The notes beneath the pieces were generated by a model that had not been told where the DNA came from, did no database searches, and was given only the letters and a program-made list of their open reading frames with translations. DNA of 64,000 bases from Mesorhizobium sp. M2A.F.Ca.ET.046.03.2.1 (GTDB lineage: Bacteria; Pseudomonadota; Alphaproteobacteria; Rhizobiales; Rhizobiaceae). A program made the translations under genes and the position numbers. Position 1 is the first letter of the stretch, and every line of letters begins with the position of its first letter. Below, one piece after another: positions 39,634 through 48,480 of the stretch. The DNA lies in the NCBI RefSeq assembly GCF_003952425.1, contig NZ_CP034449.1, forward strand, positions 1,984,001-2,048,000, written 5' to 3'.

Positions 39634-41253
39634 ATGCCGTCTTCGCTAATCATCGGGTCGGGTCCGGCTGCAGCCGCCGCCGTGTTGGCGCTGTCCGAAA
39701 AACCGGACGAGAAGATAACCGTGTTCGACCCGGGCACCGTGCTGAACGCGGAGACCCAGGAGGTCATAGCCAGGCTGTCTAGGCTGCGTGTCGACGACTG
39801 GGATGAAGAGGATGTCCGCCGGATCAGCCAGCAGCCCAAGCCGGTCCAGTCCGACTCGCTGCCTGAAAAGAGAAGCTACGGATCCGATTTCCCGTTTGCC
39901 AACAAGGGCCAGCTCGACGGCGTCCATTCCGTGAGCAGAGTGAACCCGGCGGTCATATCGAGCGCCTACGGGGGGTTCAGCAATGTCTGGGGGGCCCAGA
40001 TCATGCCCTTCAGCGCCGCCACGTTCAAGGGATGGCCGTTCGGCTTCTCGGATATGGAAGAGCACTATCGGACGATTCTGGGTCACATACCTTTCGCGGG
40101 AGAGTCCGACGATCTCGAGGAGTGGTTTCCCCTCATCGGATCCCCGGACGCGCTTCCGCCGCTGGCGCCGCGGACACAAATGGTCCTGGCCAACTACGAC
40201 CGGCACCGCGAGCGAGTGCGCTCCACCGGAATAACGATAGGCCGCGCCCGGCTCGCCTTCGCTGCCCCTCAATGCCAGCCCTGCAGCCTGTGCATGACCG
40301 GGTGCCCACGGTCGCTGATCTTCTCGGCCTCGCACAGCTTCGATCGCTTCCGGCGCAACGGGAGGATCGACTACCGCAGCGGGTTGCTCGCGGTGCGAGT
40401 CGAACAGGAGGGCGACACGGCCGTCGTGCACGCACGGGAGCTGTCGAGCGGCCGGATCCAGCGATTCACGGCCGACCGGGTCTTCGTGGGCTGCGGAGCA
40501 ATCGGGACCACAAGGCTGATGCTGGGCTCGCTCGGATCGAACCAGCCGGTGCATCTTTCGGAATCTGCTCAGTTCGTTCTTCCAATGATTTCCATGAAGC
40601 CAACTCCCGACCCACGTGCAAGGCGCGAGTTCACACTCAACCAGTTCACCATGGTCATCGCCCGGGACGACGAAGGCTTGGATGTTTCACAGATTCACTT
40701 CTATCCGTTCAATCAGGCATATTACGATGCGCTTCCCGGTTTCCTCAAACACCGCGCCGCCGCCTTCGCGACCGATCGGCTGCTCAGCCGGTTGACGGTA
40801 GGCCTGGGCTACTTGCCGTCCTGGGCGTCACCCAAGATCCGAGTGAGCGCCCAGCTGTCCGCAGCAGCTCCTGACGAGCTCCCCCAGATCACTCTCACTT
40901 CGGAGGGCTTCAGCGAGGCCAAGGTCAGGGGCAAATGCGTGCCTCCAATGCTGCCTGACGTGATAAGCCGGATCCGCAGGGCGGCACCTTACCTTGACTT
41001 GTGGCCAGTCACGCCGCGGATGCTGTGGTCGGGCGGAGCCAAAAGCTACCACTTTGGCGGCAGCTTTCCTCACGCCAATGAGCCGGATTCCGGGAGTGCG
41101 ACGACAGACCGCCTTGGGCGGCTGGCGCGCTGGGACCGGATCCATCTCATCGACGGGTCGGTTTTCCCAAATGTTCCGGCTACCACCTTTACGCTGACGG
41201 TGATGGCCAATTCGCATCGCATCGCCCGCGAAGCGATGCAGCTGACGGCTTGA
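39634..41253 (+). CDS. GMC-type FAD oxidoreductase with a CX2CX2CX3CP cluster
   Basis: A 539-residue flavoprotein. The dinucleotide-binding motif LIIGSGPAAAAAVLAL is at the N-terminus, and the GMC C-terminal domain ends with RIHLIDGSVFPNVPATTFT and TVMANSHRIA. AYGGFSNVWGAQIMPF is a typical flavin-region segment. Residues 214-225 (CQPCSLCMTGCP) form a ferredoxin-like CX2CX2CX3CP motif that may bind an Fe-S cluster or zinc. It starts directly after the GT2 stop and precedes an epimerase, so it probably oxidises a sugar or polysaccharide intermediate. The substrate is unknown. Confidence 0.83.
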   Translation: MPSSLIIGSGPAAAAAVLALSEKPDEKITVFDPGTVLNAETQEVIARLSRLRVDDWDEEDVRRISQQPKPVQSDSLPEKRSYGSDFPFANKGQLDGVHSVSRVNPAVISSAYGGFSNVWGAQIMPFSAATFKGWPFGFSDMEEHYRTILGHIPFAGESDDLEEWFPLIGSPDALPPLAPRTQMVLANYDRHRERVRSTGITIGRARLAFAAPQCQPCSLCMTGCPRSLIFSASHSFDRFRRNGRIDYRSGLLAVRVEQEGDTAVVHARELSSGRIQRFTADRVFVGCGAIGTTRLMLGSLGSNQPVHLSESAQFVLPMISMKPTPDPRARREFTLNQFTMVIARDDEGLDVSQIHFYPFNQAYYDALPGFLKHRAAAFATDRLLSRLTVGLGYLPSWASPKIRVSAQLSAAAPDELPQITLTSEGFSEAKVRGKCVPPMLPDVISRIRRAAPYLDLWPVTPRMLWSGGAKSYHFGGSFPHANEPDSGSATTDRLGRLARWDRIHLIDGSVFPNVPATTFTLTVMANSHRIAREAMQLTA

Positions 41254-41260
41254 GCGTTCG

Positions 41261-42160
41261 ATGCGGGTCGGTATCACCGGAGCGAACGGATATGTCGGGA
41301 CCATCCTGCGCGCCGCCTTCGCCGAACAAGGGCATAAGGTCATCGCCTTCGCCCGTCCGAACCGGGTGGCCTCCGAATCTGCCGCCAGCGTCGCCGAGTG
41401 GCGCCCATATGAGATCAAGCGCCCGCCGTCAGGGGCCGCATTCAGCGACCTGGATGTGCTCATCCACGGTGCATGGGACCTGACCCTCGTCAGCGCCGGC
41501 GATGTGTGGGGCACCAATGTGTCAGGCTCGCAGCACCTCCTCCGCAATGTCGCCGCCGCAGGGGTTCGCCGGGTTATTTTTATCTCCTCGATGTCCGCCT
41601 ATAAGGGAACCCAACAGTTGTACGGTCAGGCGAAACTGGCCTGCGAGCGCACGGCGGGCAGTCTGGGAGCTGTCTCCACCCGGCTCGGCCTAGTGTACGG
41701 CCCCGGTTGGGGCGGGATGGCAGGCGCGCTCCGCAAGCTCACCACGCTGCCGGTTACACCTCTCATCGGGGCGCAATCCCATCAGTTCATGGTGCATGAG
41801 GCGGACATGGCAGCCGCTATGGTGCGTATTGCCGAGTCGGACATGCCCCTGCCGGAACCGGTAGGGCTGGCCAACCCCGAACCGGTGCCGTTCCGACGGC
41901 TCATGAACGAGATCGCCGCATCGCAAGGCAGAACACTGCGTGCCGTCGCCGTGCCCTGGCAGCTTGTCAGTGGCGCCCTCAAGGCAGCTGAGGCGGTGCA
42001 TGTCCCCCTGCCCTTCCGATCCGACTCCATCCTCGGGCTCGTGCGCCCGGCGCGAGAGGTTCCCGGCGTAGAGCGGCTCAAGCAGCTCGGTATCGAGTTT
42101 CGGAGCTTCTCGATGGATGGCGACCGCCCCTCATCCGGGACATTGCGTCGGTATGCTTAG
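41261..42160 (+). CDS. NAD-dependent epimerase/dehydratase
   Basis: A 299-residue extended-SDR protein. The N-terminal GITGANGYVGTILRAAF is the Rossmann GxxGxxG loop. FISSMSAYKGTQQLYGQAKL provides catalytic Ser and YxxxK (YGQAK). TRLGLVYGPGWGGMAGAL and FMVHEADMAAAMVRIAE are conserved epimerase segments. It probably acts on a nucleotide-activated sugar of the EPS. It is 7 bp after the GMC gene and likely in the same operon. Which sugar cannot be inferred. Confidence 0.87.
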   Translation: MRVGITGANGYVGTILRAAFAEQGHKVIAFARPNRVASESAASVAEWRPYEIKRPPSGAAFSDLDVLIHGAWDLTLVSAGDVWGTNVSGSQHLLRNVAAAGVRRVIFISSMSAYKGTQQLYGQAKLACERTAGSLGAVSTRLGLVYGPGWGGMAGALRKLTTLPVTPLIGAQSHQFMVHEADMAAAMVRIAESDMPLPEPVGLANPEPVPFRRLMNEIAASQGRTLRAVAVPWQLVSGALKAAEAVHVPLPFRSDSILGLVRPAREVPGVERLKQLGIEFRSFSMDGDRPSSGTLRRYA

Positions 42161-42506
42161 TCGAGGGCCAGTTCGATCCGACAGAGACGCAAACGGCGAG
42201 ATTGTGCGGCCGGCACGACCGCCAGAATCCGCAGCAGCGTCGCCCCACAGCGGGCGCGATGCGATTCAGTCCGGATCAGCAAAATGGGGCTACCCCCGAG
42301 GAATAATCGCGGATCGAAGAAAACCATGCAATGATTCACAGAGACGCAAGAGACGCATGACCTCAAAGACGGGCGCAGAGCTTAATGCCGAGCCCCGGTC
42401 GAACTCGCGGCTGTCCAGCGGTGAAGGCTCGCAAACGGAAGTCATTGCAGAATCCGGAAGACTTTGGCGCGAAAGCTTGCGCACAAGAGGCTAAGGGGCA
42501 ATCCGA
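42161..42506. other. Intergenic region before heptose gene set
   Basis: About 345 bp. A 125-codon frame crossing this region is arginine- and serine-rich with no domain and is rejected. ACAGAGACGCAA occurs twice, near 42180 and 42339. The promoter of the heptose operon is presumably here. Confidence 0.35.
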
Positions 42507-43484
42507 TTGGTTGAACCGCGCGCCATCTTCATATCGGGAGTGGCCGGCTTTGTAGGAAGCAGGCTTGCACGGATCTTTATTGATCGTGGATATTCGGTCT
42601 TTGGCTTTGACAACCTGTCGCGAGGTTCTCGGGAAAACCTGAACGAGCTTCTTACGCATGAGAGGTTCATTTTTGAGAAAGTGGATCTCTCAGACGCGGC
42701 TGCGGTGAGAAGCCGCTTTATGAACTGTCACAGTCGCATTCCGATTTCCGAAGTCTGGCACATGGCTGCCAATTCGGACATTCCTGCAGGAATCACCGAT
42801 GCCTCTGTCGATCTGCGCGATACCTTTCTAACGACGTTCAACGTGTTGGACTCAATGAGGGAGGCGGGAGTTCCGTTCCTTGCTTTTGCATCCAGCTCAG
42901 CCGTGTACGGCGATTTGGGGGAGGCTCCGATCAGAGAGGATGTCGGGCCGCTGCTGCCGATTTCCAACTACGGCGCCATGAAGCTAGCATCGGAAGCGCT
43001 AATCAGCGCGGCCGTCGAGAACTGGTTGGGGCGGGCCTTGATCTTTCGCTTTCCGAACGTGATCGGCATTCCGGCAACACATGGCGTCATTCTGGATTTC
43101 GTCAGAAAGCTAAAGATCACACCAAACAAGCTGAACGTTTTGGGATCGGGCCGGCAACGGAAGGCCTATCTTCACGTCAATGATCTGATCGATGCGATCG
43201 TCTACCTGCGTGCAAACGCATCCGAACGGCTTGGCTGCTACAATATCGGCCCCGAGGACAAAGGGGTAACCGTCAGCTTCATAGCGGAAACCACTGTCGA
43301 GGCTGTCGCACCGGGCGCGGGGATCGAATACGGATTTGAAGATCGCGGTTGGACGGGGGATGTTCCCCGGTTTTCCTATGACGTAGCAAAGCTCCGTGCA
43401 CTCGGTTGGCGGCCCCAGCTTGGATCGGCCGACGCTGTCCGAAAAGCCGTCGTGGAAATCGTACGGCAGGAAGGACACCCGTGA
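42507..43484 (+). CDS. NAD-dependent sugar-nucleotide epimerase/dehydratase
   Basis: A 325-residue extended SDR. FISGVAGFVGSRLARIFIDR is the cofactor loop, FASSSAVYGDLGEAPIRED the catalytic Ser region and NYGAMKLASEALISA the YxxxK motif. The TTG start at 42507 follows AAGGGG with suitable spacing. It overlaps the next gene (TGATG), so it is part of the heptose operon. It may modify GDP-heptose, for example as an epimerase or dehydratase toward a GDP-6-deoxyheptose, or act on another nucleotide sugar. That choice is inferred from neighbours. Confidence 0.85.
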   Translation: MVEPRAIFISGVAGFVGSRLARIFIDRGYSVFGFDNLSRGSRENLNELLTHERFIFEKVDLSDAAAVRSRFMNCHSRIPISEVWHMAANSDIPAGITDASVDLRDTFLTTFNVLDSMREAGVPFLAFASSSAVYGDLGEAPIREDVGPLLPISNYGAMKLASEALISAAVENWLGRALIFRFPNVIGIPATHGVILDFVRKLKITPNKLNVLGSGRQRKAYLHVNDLIDAIVYLRANASERLGCYNIGPEDKGVTVSFIAETTVEAVAPGAGIEYGFEDRGWTGDVPRFSYDVAKLRALGWRPQLGSADAVRKAVVEIVRQEGHP

Positions 43485-45406
43485 TGCAGGCCGTTGTACT
43501 TGCCGGTGGTCTGGGGACACGGCTCAGGGGCCGGATCGGTGATCTGCCCAAGTCGCTGGCCAACATTGGTGGCAAGCCACTTCTCGAGCATCAAATCCTC
43601 CTAGCCAAGCAACACGGGATCGAGAGGATCTTGATCCTGGTGAACCACGCAGCCGAGCAAATCGTGGATTTTTGCAATCAGCGCGGGAATTGGGGGATTG
43701 AAGTTCGTTGCGTAGATGACGGTGCGCCTCGCGGGACTGCCGGGGCGGTTCTGTCCGTTCTGCATCTGCTCGACGAGGACTTCCTCACGATCTACGGCGA
43801 CACGATGCTCGACGTCGATCTCACCCGCTTCAAGTGCTTCCATGAAAGACACGAGGCAGCAGCCGCGACTATTTTCACCCATCCGAATGATCACCCGCAT
43901 GATTCCGATCTGATCGAGACGTCGGAAGATGGCGTGGTTACCGCGTTCCATCCATATCCACACGATCCCGGTTGCTTTTATCCCAACAAAGTCAGCGCAG
44001 CTCTTTACTACATTCGAAGACAAGCCTTGTTCCCGTGGCGCGCCGCGGCAACTCCGCTCGATTTTGGCAAGGATCTCTTTCCTGAAATGCTTCGGGCCGG
44101 CGCGGAGATCAGAAGCTATAGCAGCCCTGAGTACATTAAGGACGCGGGAACCCCGGCGAGACTTGACAAGGTCTGCGCCGACCTTGCCTCCGGCCGCATA
44201 GCCCGAGCTTCACTCGCTTCTCCGCAGAAAGCAGTATTTTTGGACAGGGACGGGTGCATCAATATCGACGATGGGCATATCGATCGTCCCGAACGCTTCA
44301 AACTGATCGAGGGGGCCGCGGCCGCGATCGCCTGTTTCAACCAGGCCGAATACCGGACAATCATCGTCACAAACCAACCCGTTGTGGCGAGAGGAGATTG
44401 CTCTGTACGAGACTTGCGGATGATCCATAACAAGATGGAGACCGAGCTTGGCCGCCAGGGGGCTTTTGTCGATGCCATCTATTACTGCCCGCACCATCCA
44501 GATCGCGGCTTTGCCGGTGAGGTGGAAGCGCTAAAGGTCCACTGTGAATGCCGCAAGCCCGCCACCGGGTTGGTCGACGAGGCGGTCGAGGCGTTCAATA
44601 TCGATCGCAGACAATCCTGGGTCATCGGCGATTCCTCTACCGACGTCGCGCTCGCAAAACGGTCCGGCATCAGATCGATCCTGGTCGAGACGGGCGCGGG
44701 CGGGCTGGACAGCAAGTATCATGTCATGCCCGACTATACCGTCCCGGATTTGTTCGAGGCTGCCAAGTTCATTCTCACCGTTCATCCGACCTTGGTGGAC
44801 ACGGCATCCGATCTGATCGCGCATGTTAAGCCGGGTGACGTGTGTTTCGTGGCAGGGCTCTCCCGAAGCGGAAAGAGCGTCCTTTCCAGCGCTATCGCCG
44901 AGGTACTTCGCGGCCGCGGCTTTGATGCGCAAGTCGTTGCCCTTGATCGCTGGATACGGTCCGCCGCCGATCGCGAAGCAACGGTGATGGGTCGCTACGA
45001 CATGAACGAGATTAGGAAGGTTGTAAGCCGCCTGGTGGGCGTTCGTTCTCGCGAGACGCTCGATCTGCCCTATTACGAAAAGCTGAGCCGCGTATCGCAT
45101 CCAAGATCGGAAAAGGTAAGCATTTCTCCGGAAACCGTCCTGGTCGTGGAAGGAGCCGTCGCTCTTTCGCTGTCCGATGTGGTTTTGCCGGGTCGTGCAC
45201 ACACATTCTTCGTTGATATCGATGAGGAGCTGAGGAGGCACCGAGTGACGCGGGAATACTCGCGTCGAGGCGTGGATCGGGAGGCTGCAGCGCGTATCTA
45301 TAGTTCCCGCCAGGAGGACGAGACACCAATCGTTTTGGCATCGCGGTCGAGCGCCAACCAGTGCGTCCGATTGCGGGCGATCGAGCTGATTGAGGCCGTC
45401 GGATGA
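43484..45406 (+). CDS. Trifunctional fusion: HddC-like nucleotidyltransferase, GmhB-like phosphatase and P-loop kinase
   Basis: A 640-residue protein of three domains. Residues about 1-240: a sugar-1-phosphate nucleotidyltransferase (VVLAGGLGTRLRGRIGDLPK, DEDFLTIYGDTMLDVDLTRF), matching HddC. About 243-440: a HAD phosphatase of the GmhB type (AVFLDRDGCINIDDGHIDRP, IIVTNQPVVARGD, and zinc ligands in YYCPHHPDRG and HCECRKP; WVIGDSSTDVALA). About 455-640: a P-loop kinase (FVAGLSRSGKSVLSSAIAE, then a uridine-kinase-like core). It would carry out heptose-1,7-bisphosphate dephosphorylation and GDP-heptose formation. The kinase substrate is unknown. ATG 43484 overlaps the upstream stop; the longer frame from 43406 is spurious. 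Confidence 0.9.
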   Translation: MQAVVLAGGLGTRLRGRIGDLPKSLANIGGKPLLEHQILLAKQHGIERILILVNHAAEQIVDFCNQRGNWGIEVRCVDDGAPRGTAGAVLSVLHLLDEDFLTIYGDTMLDVDLTRFKCFHERHEAAAATIFTHPNDHPHDSDLIETSEDGVVTAFHPYPHDPGCFYPNKVSAALYYIRRQALFPWRAAATPLDFGKDLFPEMLRAGAEIRSYSSPEYIKDAGTPARLDKVCADLASGRIARASLASPQKAVFLDRDGCINIDDGHIDRPERFKLIEGAAAAIACFNQAEYRTIIVTNQPVVARGDCSVRDLRMIHNKMETELGRQGAFVDAIYYCPHHPDRGFAGEVEALKVHCECRKPATGLVDEAVEAFNIDRRQSWVIGDSSTDVALAKRSGIRSILVETGAGGLDSKYHVMPDYTVPDLFEAAKFILTVHPTLVDTASDLIAHVKPGDVCFVAGLSRSGKSVLSSAIAEVLRGRGFDAQVVALDRWIRSAADREATVMGRYDMNEIRKVVSRLVGVRSRETLDLPYYEKLSRVSHPRSEKVSISPETVLVVEGAVALSLSDVVLPGRAHTFFVDIDEELRRHRVTREYSRRGVDREAAARIYSSRQEDETPIVLASRSSANQCVRLRAIELIEAVG

Positions 45407-46404
45407 TCATCAGTCAGACGCCGCTTCGAGTGAGCTTCGTGGGAGGTGGCAGCGATCTGCCTGCCTTCTATCGGGAGGAAGGCGGCGCCGTCCTAAGCGT
45501 TGCTATCGACAAGTACGTCTACGTGAATGTGAACCGCAAGTTCGATAACGGCACTCGAATCGCTTATTCAAGAACGGAAGAAGTCGACAGCGTCGAGGAT
45601 ATCCAGCATCCGATTGTCAAGGCGACGATGGGATACCTTGGGATATGCGGGGGCATTGAGATAACGACTATTGCCGATATTCCATCCAAGGGCACCGGAC
45701 TTGGATCATCGAGCGCTTTTACGGTTGGCCTTCTGCACGCGCTGAACGCGTTTCGGGGGCAATATGTCTCGAAGGCAAAGCTCGGCGCCGATAGTTGTTG
45801 CATCGAGATCGAACTTTGTGGCGCGCCCATTGGAAGGCAGGATCAATACGCCGCCGCCTTCGGCGGATTGAATCTCATCGAGTTTCACCGCGATGACAGC
45901 GTTTCGGTGTCACCGCTCATATGCCCGCGTGATTTCATCGCTTCGATCGAGAAGCAAGTTCTCATGTTCTACACCGGCATTACGCGCAGTGCTTCGGACA
46001 TTCTCGTGCGACAGTCGGAGTGCATCGCAAGAGCTCCGGACAAGCGCAAAGCGCTCAGGCGGATGGTCGGGCTCACCTATCAGCTTCGTGATGAGCTGCA
46101 TCGATGCAACCTCGACGCCTTCGGCGAAATCCTCCACGAGAACTGGCTCTTAAAAAAGAGCCTCTCTGAGGAAATCACGAACGATGCAATCGATCACTGG
46201 TACCAGACCGCGATGCGGGCGGGTGCCACGGGCGGCAAGCTGCTGGGAGCAGGTGCAGGAGGTTTTCTCATGTTCTTCGCACCTCTCGATCGCCACGACG
46301 CAATCAAAGCGGCCCTTAGGGACCTGAAGCACTTCCCTGTCAAGTTCGACTTCGCCGGGAGCCGCATCGTTCACTATCAACCGACATCGGAGTCCATCCA
46401 ATGA
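45403..46404 (+). CDS. hddA: D-glycero-D-manno-heptose 7-phosphate kinase (HddA-like GHMP kinase)
   Basis: A 333-residue GHMP kinase. PLRVSFVGGGSDLPAFYREE is the N-terminal signature, GTGLGSSSAFTVGLLHALNA the ATP-binding motif 2, and GATGGKLLGAGAGGFLMFF the C-terminal motif 3. The GGGSD start is typical of HddA and related heptose/fucose kinases. It phosphorylates heptose-7-phosphate at O-1, producing the 1,7-bisphosphate for the GmhB domain upstream. It overlaps that gene by 4 bp and the isomerase gene by 4 bp. Confidence 0.9.
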   Translation: MIISQTPLRVSFVGGGSDLPAFYREEGGAVLSVAIDKYVYVNVNRKFDNGTRIAYSRTEEVDSVEDIQHPIVKATMGYLGICGGIEITTIADIPSKGTGLGSSSAFTVGLLHALNAFRGQYVSKAKLGADSCCIEIELCGAPIGRQDQYAAAFGGLNLIEFHRDDSVSVSPLICPRDFIASIEKQVLMFYTGITRSASDILVRQSECIARAPDKRKALRRMVGLTYQLRDELHRCNLDAFGEILHENWLLKKSLSEEITNDAIDHWYQTAMRAGATGGKLLGAGAGGFLMFFAPLDRHDAIKAALRDLKHFPVKFDFAGSRIVHYQPTSESIQ

Positions 46405-47108
46405 AGCATTTTGGCGGCAGTACTCAATCAACCGACATCGGAGCCCGCCCAATAAAAAATCTTGGCGGCAGTGCTCAAGCCTATTTCAAGAAACTCGAGA
46501 TCGTCCTGGCTTCATTGGACCACGAAAGCATCGATAATGCAGTGGCCTTGGTCGCGCAGGCACAGGAGGATGGCAAGCAGATAATCACGCTTGGAAATGG
46601 TGGCAGTTCGCTCACGGCGCTGCATTTCATCACGGACTGGAACAAGAGCATCTATCTTTCCACGAAGCGCCCGTTTCGTGGCCGGACGCTGATCGACAAT
46701 GTGGGCCTTACGTTTGCATACGCGAACGATGTTTCTTTCCAGGATGTGTTCGTCGAGCAGCTAAAGAACATCCTGAACGAGGGCGACTTGGTCATCGCGA
46801 TTTCGGGAAGCGGAAATTCGGAAAACGTTCTGCGTGCCGTTCGATACGCCAATGATCATGCCGCAGTTACGCTAGGGCTTTGCGGATATGGCGGAGGAAC
46901 GCTCAGGCAGATCGCCCAACATGTGGTTTGGGTCAATGTGAATGACATGCAAATTGCGGAGGACATACATTCCATGTTCGGGCATGTCGTCATGCAGCGT
47001 CTTTGTCTTGCGGGTACACAAAAGTGGAGCGATCGGCGAGAGCGGCGCAGCGCTGCTGGCGGCTTCAATGCAAATCCAGCTGGCGCCGAGACGAGCTGGC
47101 AATCCTGA
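46401..47108 (+). CDS. gmhA: Phosphoheptose isomerase (GmhA-like SIS protein)
   Basis: A 235-residue SIS-domain protein. ITLGNGGSSLTALHFITDWN and VIAISGSGNSENVLRAVRYA are the sugar-phosphate-binding motifs, and IAEDIHSMFGHVVMQ carries the family's C-terminal Glu/His region. It isomerises sedoheptulose-7-phosphate to D-glycero-D-manno-heptose 7-phosphate, the first step of the pathway. The first 25 residues (MKHFGGSTQSTD, IKNLGGSAQAYF) contain two copies of a similar GGS motif, and the last 30 residues are an unusual low-complexity tail. Last gene of the coupled heptose operon. Confidence 0.9.
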   Translation: MKHFGGSTQSTDIGARPIKNLGGSAQAYFKKLEIVLASLDHESIDNAVALVAQAQEDGKQIITLGNGGSSLTALHFITDWNKSIYLSTKRPFRGRTLIDNVGLTFAYANDVSFQDVFVEQLKNILNEGDLVIAISGSGNSENVLRAVRYANDHAAVTLGLCGYGGGTLRQIAQHVVWVNVNDMQIAEDIHSMFGHVVMQRLCLAGTQKWSDRRERRSAAGGFNANPAGAETSWQS

Positions 47109-47121
47109 TCGAGAACAAGCG

Positions 47122-47460
47122 ATGCAGCATTATCGGCTCTACGTTCTGGACGACCGCGGCCAGTTCAAGGGCGGCATCAACCTTACCTGCATAGACGACG
47201 TTGCGGCGAAAGAGCAGGCCAGGCTGTTAGCAGATGGCCACGAAGTGGAGCTTTGGCGACTCGTTGCGCGGTTCAAATCTGACAATCCGCGGAGCCGTCC
47301 CGCGGCGACGAAGCGCATGCGCGCCGTGGCGCCACGCTCCAGCCATTTCAACAAGGTACCCAAGCATTCGCACTCTCCCCTTGGATGCGGTTGCGCGTCT
47401 TGGCGCTGCTCAGATCTTGATAATATGATCCCGATTCAGGCACTTTGGCATTGCGATTGA
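47122..47460 (+). CDS. Small hypothetical protein (rhizobial type)
   Basis: ATG 47122 (MQHYRLYVLDDRGQFKGG, then DDVAAKEQARLLADGHEVEL) starts a protein like the common rhizobial small proteins that read as QHYRLY-LD--G----G--L-C-DD--A-E-A. The first about 50 residues fit. The later part (RSRPAATKRMRAVAPRSSHF) is atypical, so the original stop may have been lost. GAGAAC precedes the start. Function unknown; it is 13 bp after gmhA. Confidence 0.55.
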   Translation: MQHYRLYVLDDRGQFKGGINLTCIDDVAAKEQARLLADGHEVELWRLVARFKSDNPRSRPAATKRMRAVAPRSSHFNKVPKHSHSPLGCGCASWRCSDLDNMIPIQALWHCD

Positions 47461-48077
47461 ACGGCTGCGCGGCGCTGTAGAGACCGCGCTCGATCACGAT
47501 ACCAGCCAGCGGATGACGCGGGCATTGCGGCTGCGTGGCTAGCGACGTGACGCAGTGACATTTATAGAGACTGGAACGTGGTCAACGCCTTAACGGCTGA
47601 GCTCGGCCAAGCACATCGGCGCGCAAATGGTGGTCGAACATCCGGCCGGGTGCGACAACAGGCTCGAAGGCTCGTCAGCGATGCGCCATCGCAAGACATC
47701 CCACCCATCCCTTTCGACTACCTCAAATGCGAACGACCCGCGCGAGCCAACGGGCACCCAAAGCGACCGCAACATTTAAACCGACAGATACGATCGTGGC
47801 AGGCCATCTGGGAGGGTGCCCCGGCGCGGTCCGTTGATCACTTTCCATATTAGAACGTGTTAATAAGTTACATTAGGAATGTGTTAACAATCACCCGCCG
47901 AGCCTCATTCTCGCCGCAAATCGTAGTATGGTCGCCTGTGTCATATACATCGTCTTCGAATAATTTACGCAGGTACAAGACGGTGTCTGAGCAAGTTTAA
48001 ATGCGGAAATGCCTGTGTTTACTTAGGGGTGCGGGCGGAATGAGAACAAAAAAGACGCAATGAACTAAGGGACTACT
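47461..48077. other. Intergenic region, no recognised gene
   Basis: About 620 bp with stops in most frames. A 91-codon frame at 47578 has no ribosome binding site or domain. AT-rich stretch 47850-47900 contains two similar boxes, ACGTGTTAATAA and ATGTGTTAACAA, about 27 bp apart, which could be part of a regulated promoter. Confidence 0.35.
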
Positions 48078-48257
48078 GTGCTTATACTTAATAGCAAGCT
48101 CGGCGGCGCGCCCGCCGGGAGACATGCGGTCGACTTCAATTCGGCTGCGGCTCAAATCGTTGAAAGCCTTGTGCGCGTTGGCAGCGACACCGTACACGGG
48201 TTCAGGGGCGAGAACCTGACAAGCATTCCCGTCGACAAGACTCGTCTTCGATGGTGA
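48078..48257 (+). CDS. Possible small protein of 59 residues
   Basis: GTG 48078 is preceded by AAGGGA at good spacing. The frame reads LILNSKLGGAPAGRHAVDFN, then SAAAQIVESLVRVGS, with plausible composition. A second tiny frame (MVKSTLSPLDISVWG) overlaps its end. It may be real or the 5' remnant of a larger gene. No family recognised. Confidence 0.3.
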   Translation: MLILNSKLGGAPAGRHAVDFNSAAAQIVESLVRVGSDTVHGFRGENLTSIPVDKTRLRW

Positions 48258-48318
48258 AATCAACGTTGAGCCCGCTCGACATCAGTGTCTGGGGCGAAGA
48301 CACCCAAATCTCCGCTAC

Positions 48319-48411
48319 TTTGTAATCAGTCGCGTTGCCTATGCGAGTTTGAAATCAGTTCTCGTAGCCCAGCTACGAGTTTGAAATCAGTTCGCGTTGC
48401 CTAGCTGCGCG
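48319..48411 (+). repeat. Three degenerate tandem repeats of about 32 bp
   Basis: Units start TTTGTAATCAGT (48319), TTTGAAATCAGTTC (48348) and TTTGAAATCAGTTC (48380), each followed by a CGTtGCCtAgCT-like segment. The middle unit contains the inverted repeat CTCGTAGC-CCA-GCTACGAG (48361-48379). They lie just upstream of the secreted glycanase gene and may be regulatory. Confidence 0.6.
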
Positions 48412-48480
48412 TGCGACGTCTCACGCACTTTGGCGATGCGCGGCAGTGAATTTTTTTCAACGCCCAAGAAGGATCACGGA

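Noticed and set aside
42117..42494. 125-codon frame between the two epimerase genes
   Set aside because: Ser/Arg-rich, crosses the end of the previous gene, and has no domain.
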